Positions 4,898-5,361 of a stretch of DNA of 5,361 nt are shown piece after piece (position 1 is the first letter of the stretch; every line of letters begins with the position of its first letter). Source of the DNA: an uncultured Lachnospiraceae bacterium (lineage in GTDB: Bacteria > Bacillota > Clostridia > Lachnospirales > Lachnospiraceae); contig CAUCWU010000194.1 in NCBI GenBank assembly GCA_958446555.1, positions 1 through 5,361 on the forward strand, written 5' to 3'. A program made the translations under genes and the position numbers. The notes under the pieces are model-generated. The model was not told the DNA's origin, ran no database searches, and worked only from the letters and a program-made list of their open reading frames with translations.

Positions 4898-5361
4898 TCA
4901 CTCGCGAATCCCACCTGTTTTCATAAACAAGAACAAAAAAAGCGGTGCTCCGATTAAGCTCGTCAAGATTGCAACTGGAATCTCTGATGCGGTGATACAG
5001 CGGGCAACCGTGTCAATTAGCAGAAGAAAGATTGCACCATAAGCAATTGATGCTGGAATCACATTTCTGTTACTTCCCCCATACAACATTCGGCAAAAAT
5101 GGGGAATTAAAAGACCAATCCAACCAATCTGACCACACATGGAGACGACTGATGCGGTAATCACGGATGATGCAAGGACTGCTAGAAATCGTAACTTATG
5201 AACTGATATACCAAAGCTTCTGACTTCTTCCTCACTTAACATCAATGCATCTAGCTTCCATCGAAGAAGAACCAGTATGATAATTCCGATTAGAATCCAA
5301 CCTGCTCCTGATAGCAGTAGTGGCCAGCTCATATTTTTCAAGCTGCCAAGTAACCAATAAG
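4898..5361 (-). CDS. FecCD-family ABC transporter permease, C-terminal half only (runs off right edge)
   Basis: The visible 153 residues are the C-terminal part of a permease normally about 320-350 aa long; the start lies outside the window. The reading frame stays open to the edge, beginning YWLLGSL, the family's 'W..GS' motif, so the internal TTG at 5341 is not a start. LDALMLSEEEVRSFGI (36-51) matches the conserved 'LN.L.LG...A..LG' loop. GQIGWIGLLIPHFCRMLYG (76-94) is the cytoplasmic coupling loop that contacts the ATPase. The end SEIPVAILTSLIGAPLFLFL (125-144) is the family's terminal motif. About four hydrophobic spans are visible (roughly 15-33, 58-76, 102-118 and 128-146). The family forms a dimeric channel for iron-siderophore, haem or vitamin B12 uptake. 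The adjacent ATPase in the same direction supports this role. Confidence 0.93.
   Translation of the reverse strand, partial: YWLLGSLKNMSWPLLLSGAGWILIGIIILVLLRWKLDALMLSEEEVRSFGISVHKLRFLAVLASSVITASVVSMCGQIGWIGLLIPHFCRMLYGGSNRNVIPASIAYGAIFLLLIDTVARCITASEIPVAILTSLIGAPLFLFLFMKTGGIRE

Noticed and set aside
4898..5341. Permease taken as a complete 147-aa gene starting at TTG 5341
   Set aside because: The frame stays open to the window edge and encodes YWLLGS, a conserved internal FecCD motif, so the gene is cut by the window.

Overview
The window reads as chromosomal DNA of an anaerobic, spore-forming-lineage Firmicute, most likely class Clostridia and plausibly Lachnospiraceae. The grounds are AGGAGG-type ribosome binding sites, canonical TTGnnn/TATAAT promoters, moderate GC with A/T-rich intergenic gaps, a DUF1934 (YwiB-like) gene, a SpoIID/LytB-domain gene, and a FecCD permease with the 'CGQIGWIGLLIPH' loop style common in clostridia. 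The family-level placement is inference from pattern memory, not a search. No mobile element, CRISPR array, rRNA or tRNA is visible.

Layout, left to right. Positions 1-425 hold the 5' part of a minus-strand SpoIID/LytB-type peptidoglycan lytic protein that runs off the left edge. Positions 426-625 are a divergent control region with a near-perfect extended -10 promoter pointing right, a sigma-E-like candidate pointing left, and several small dyads. Positions 626-1123 (+) encode a 165-aa single-pass membrane protein of unknown function. A strong bidirectional hairpin terminator (about 1140-1178) separates it from a convergent minus-strand pair: ddl (D-alanine--D-alanine ligase, 1656-2702) followed by a DUF1934 gene (1181-1612). 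ddl has its own promoter at 2750-2777.

Positions 2859-5361 are a minus-strand operon entered from beyond the right edge. In transcription order it contains the C-terminal half of a FecCD-family ABC permease (iron-siderophore/haem/cobalamin class), its ATPase (4030-4827), a 251-aa signal-anchored exported protein of unknown function (3244-3999), and a 130-aa cytoplasmic-looking protein of unknown function that overlaps it by 8 nt (2859-3251). The permease and ATPase would form the membrane motor of an importer; the substrate-binding protein is not in the window. The two unknown genes sit where accessory components would, but nothing in their sequence proves a link.

The most unexplained signal is at 2784-2866. 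Two 11-nt arms pair fully if the minus strand is transcribed, with one G-U wobble, and enclose about 61 nt that also contain local pairing. It spans the stop codon of the last operon gene and ends just before the ddl -35 box, with no U-tract. It could be a structured 3' end or leader RNA, a processing site, or a DNA-level dyad acting on ddl. I see no clear evidence of a complete new defence or biosynthetic system.
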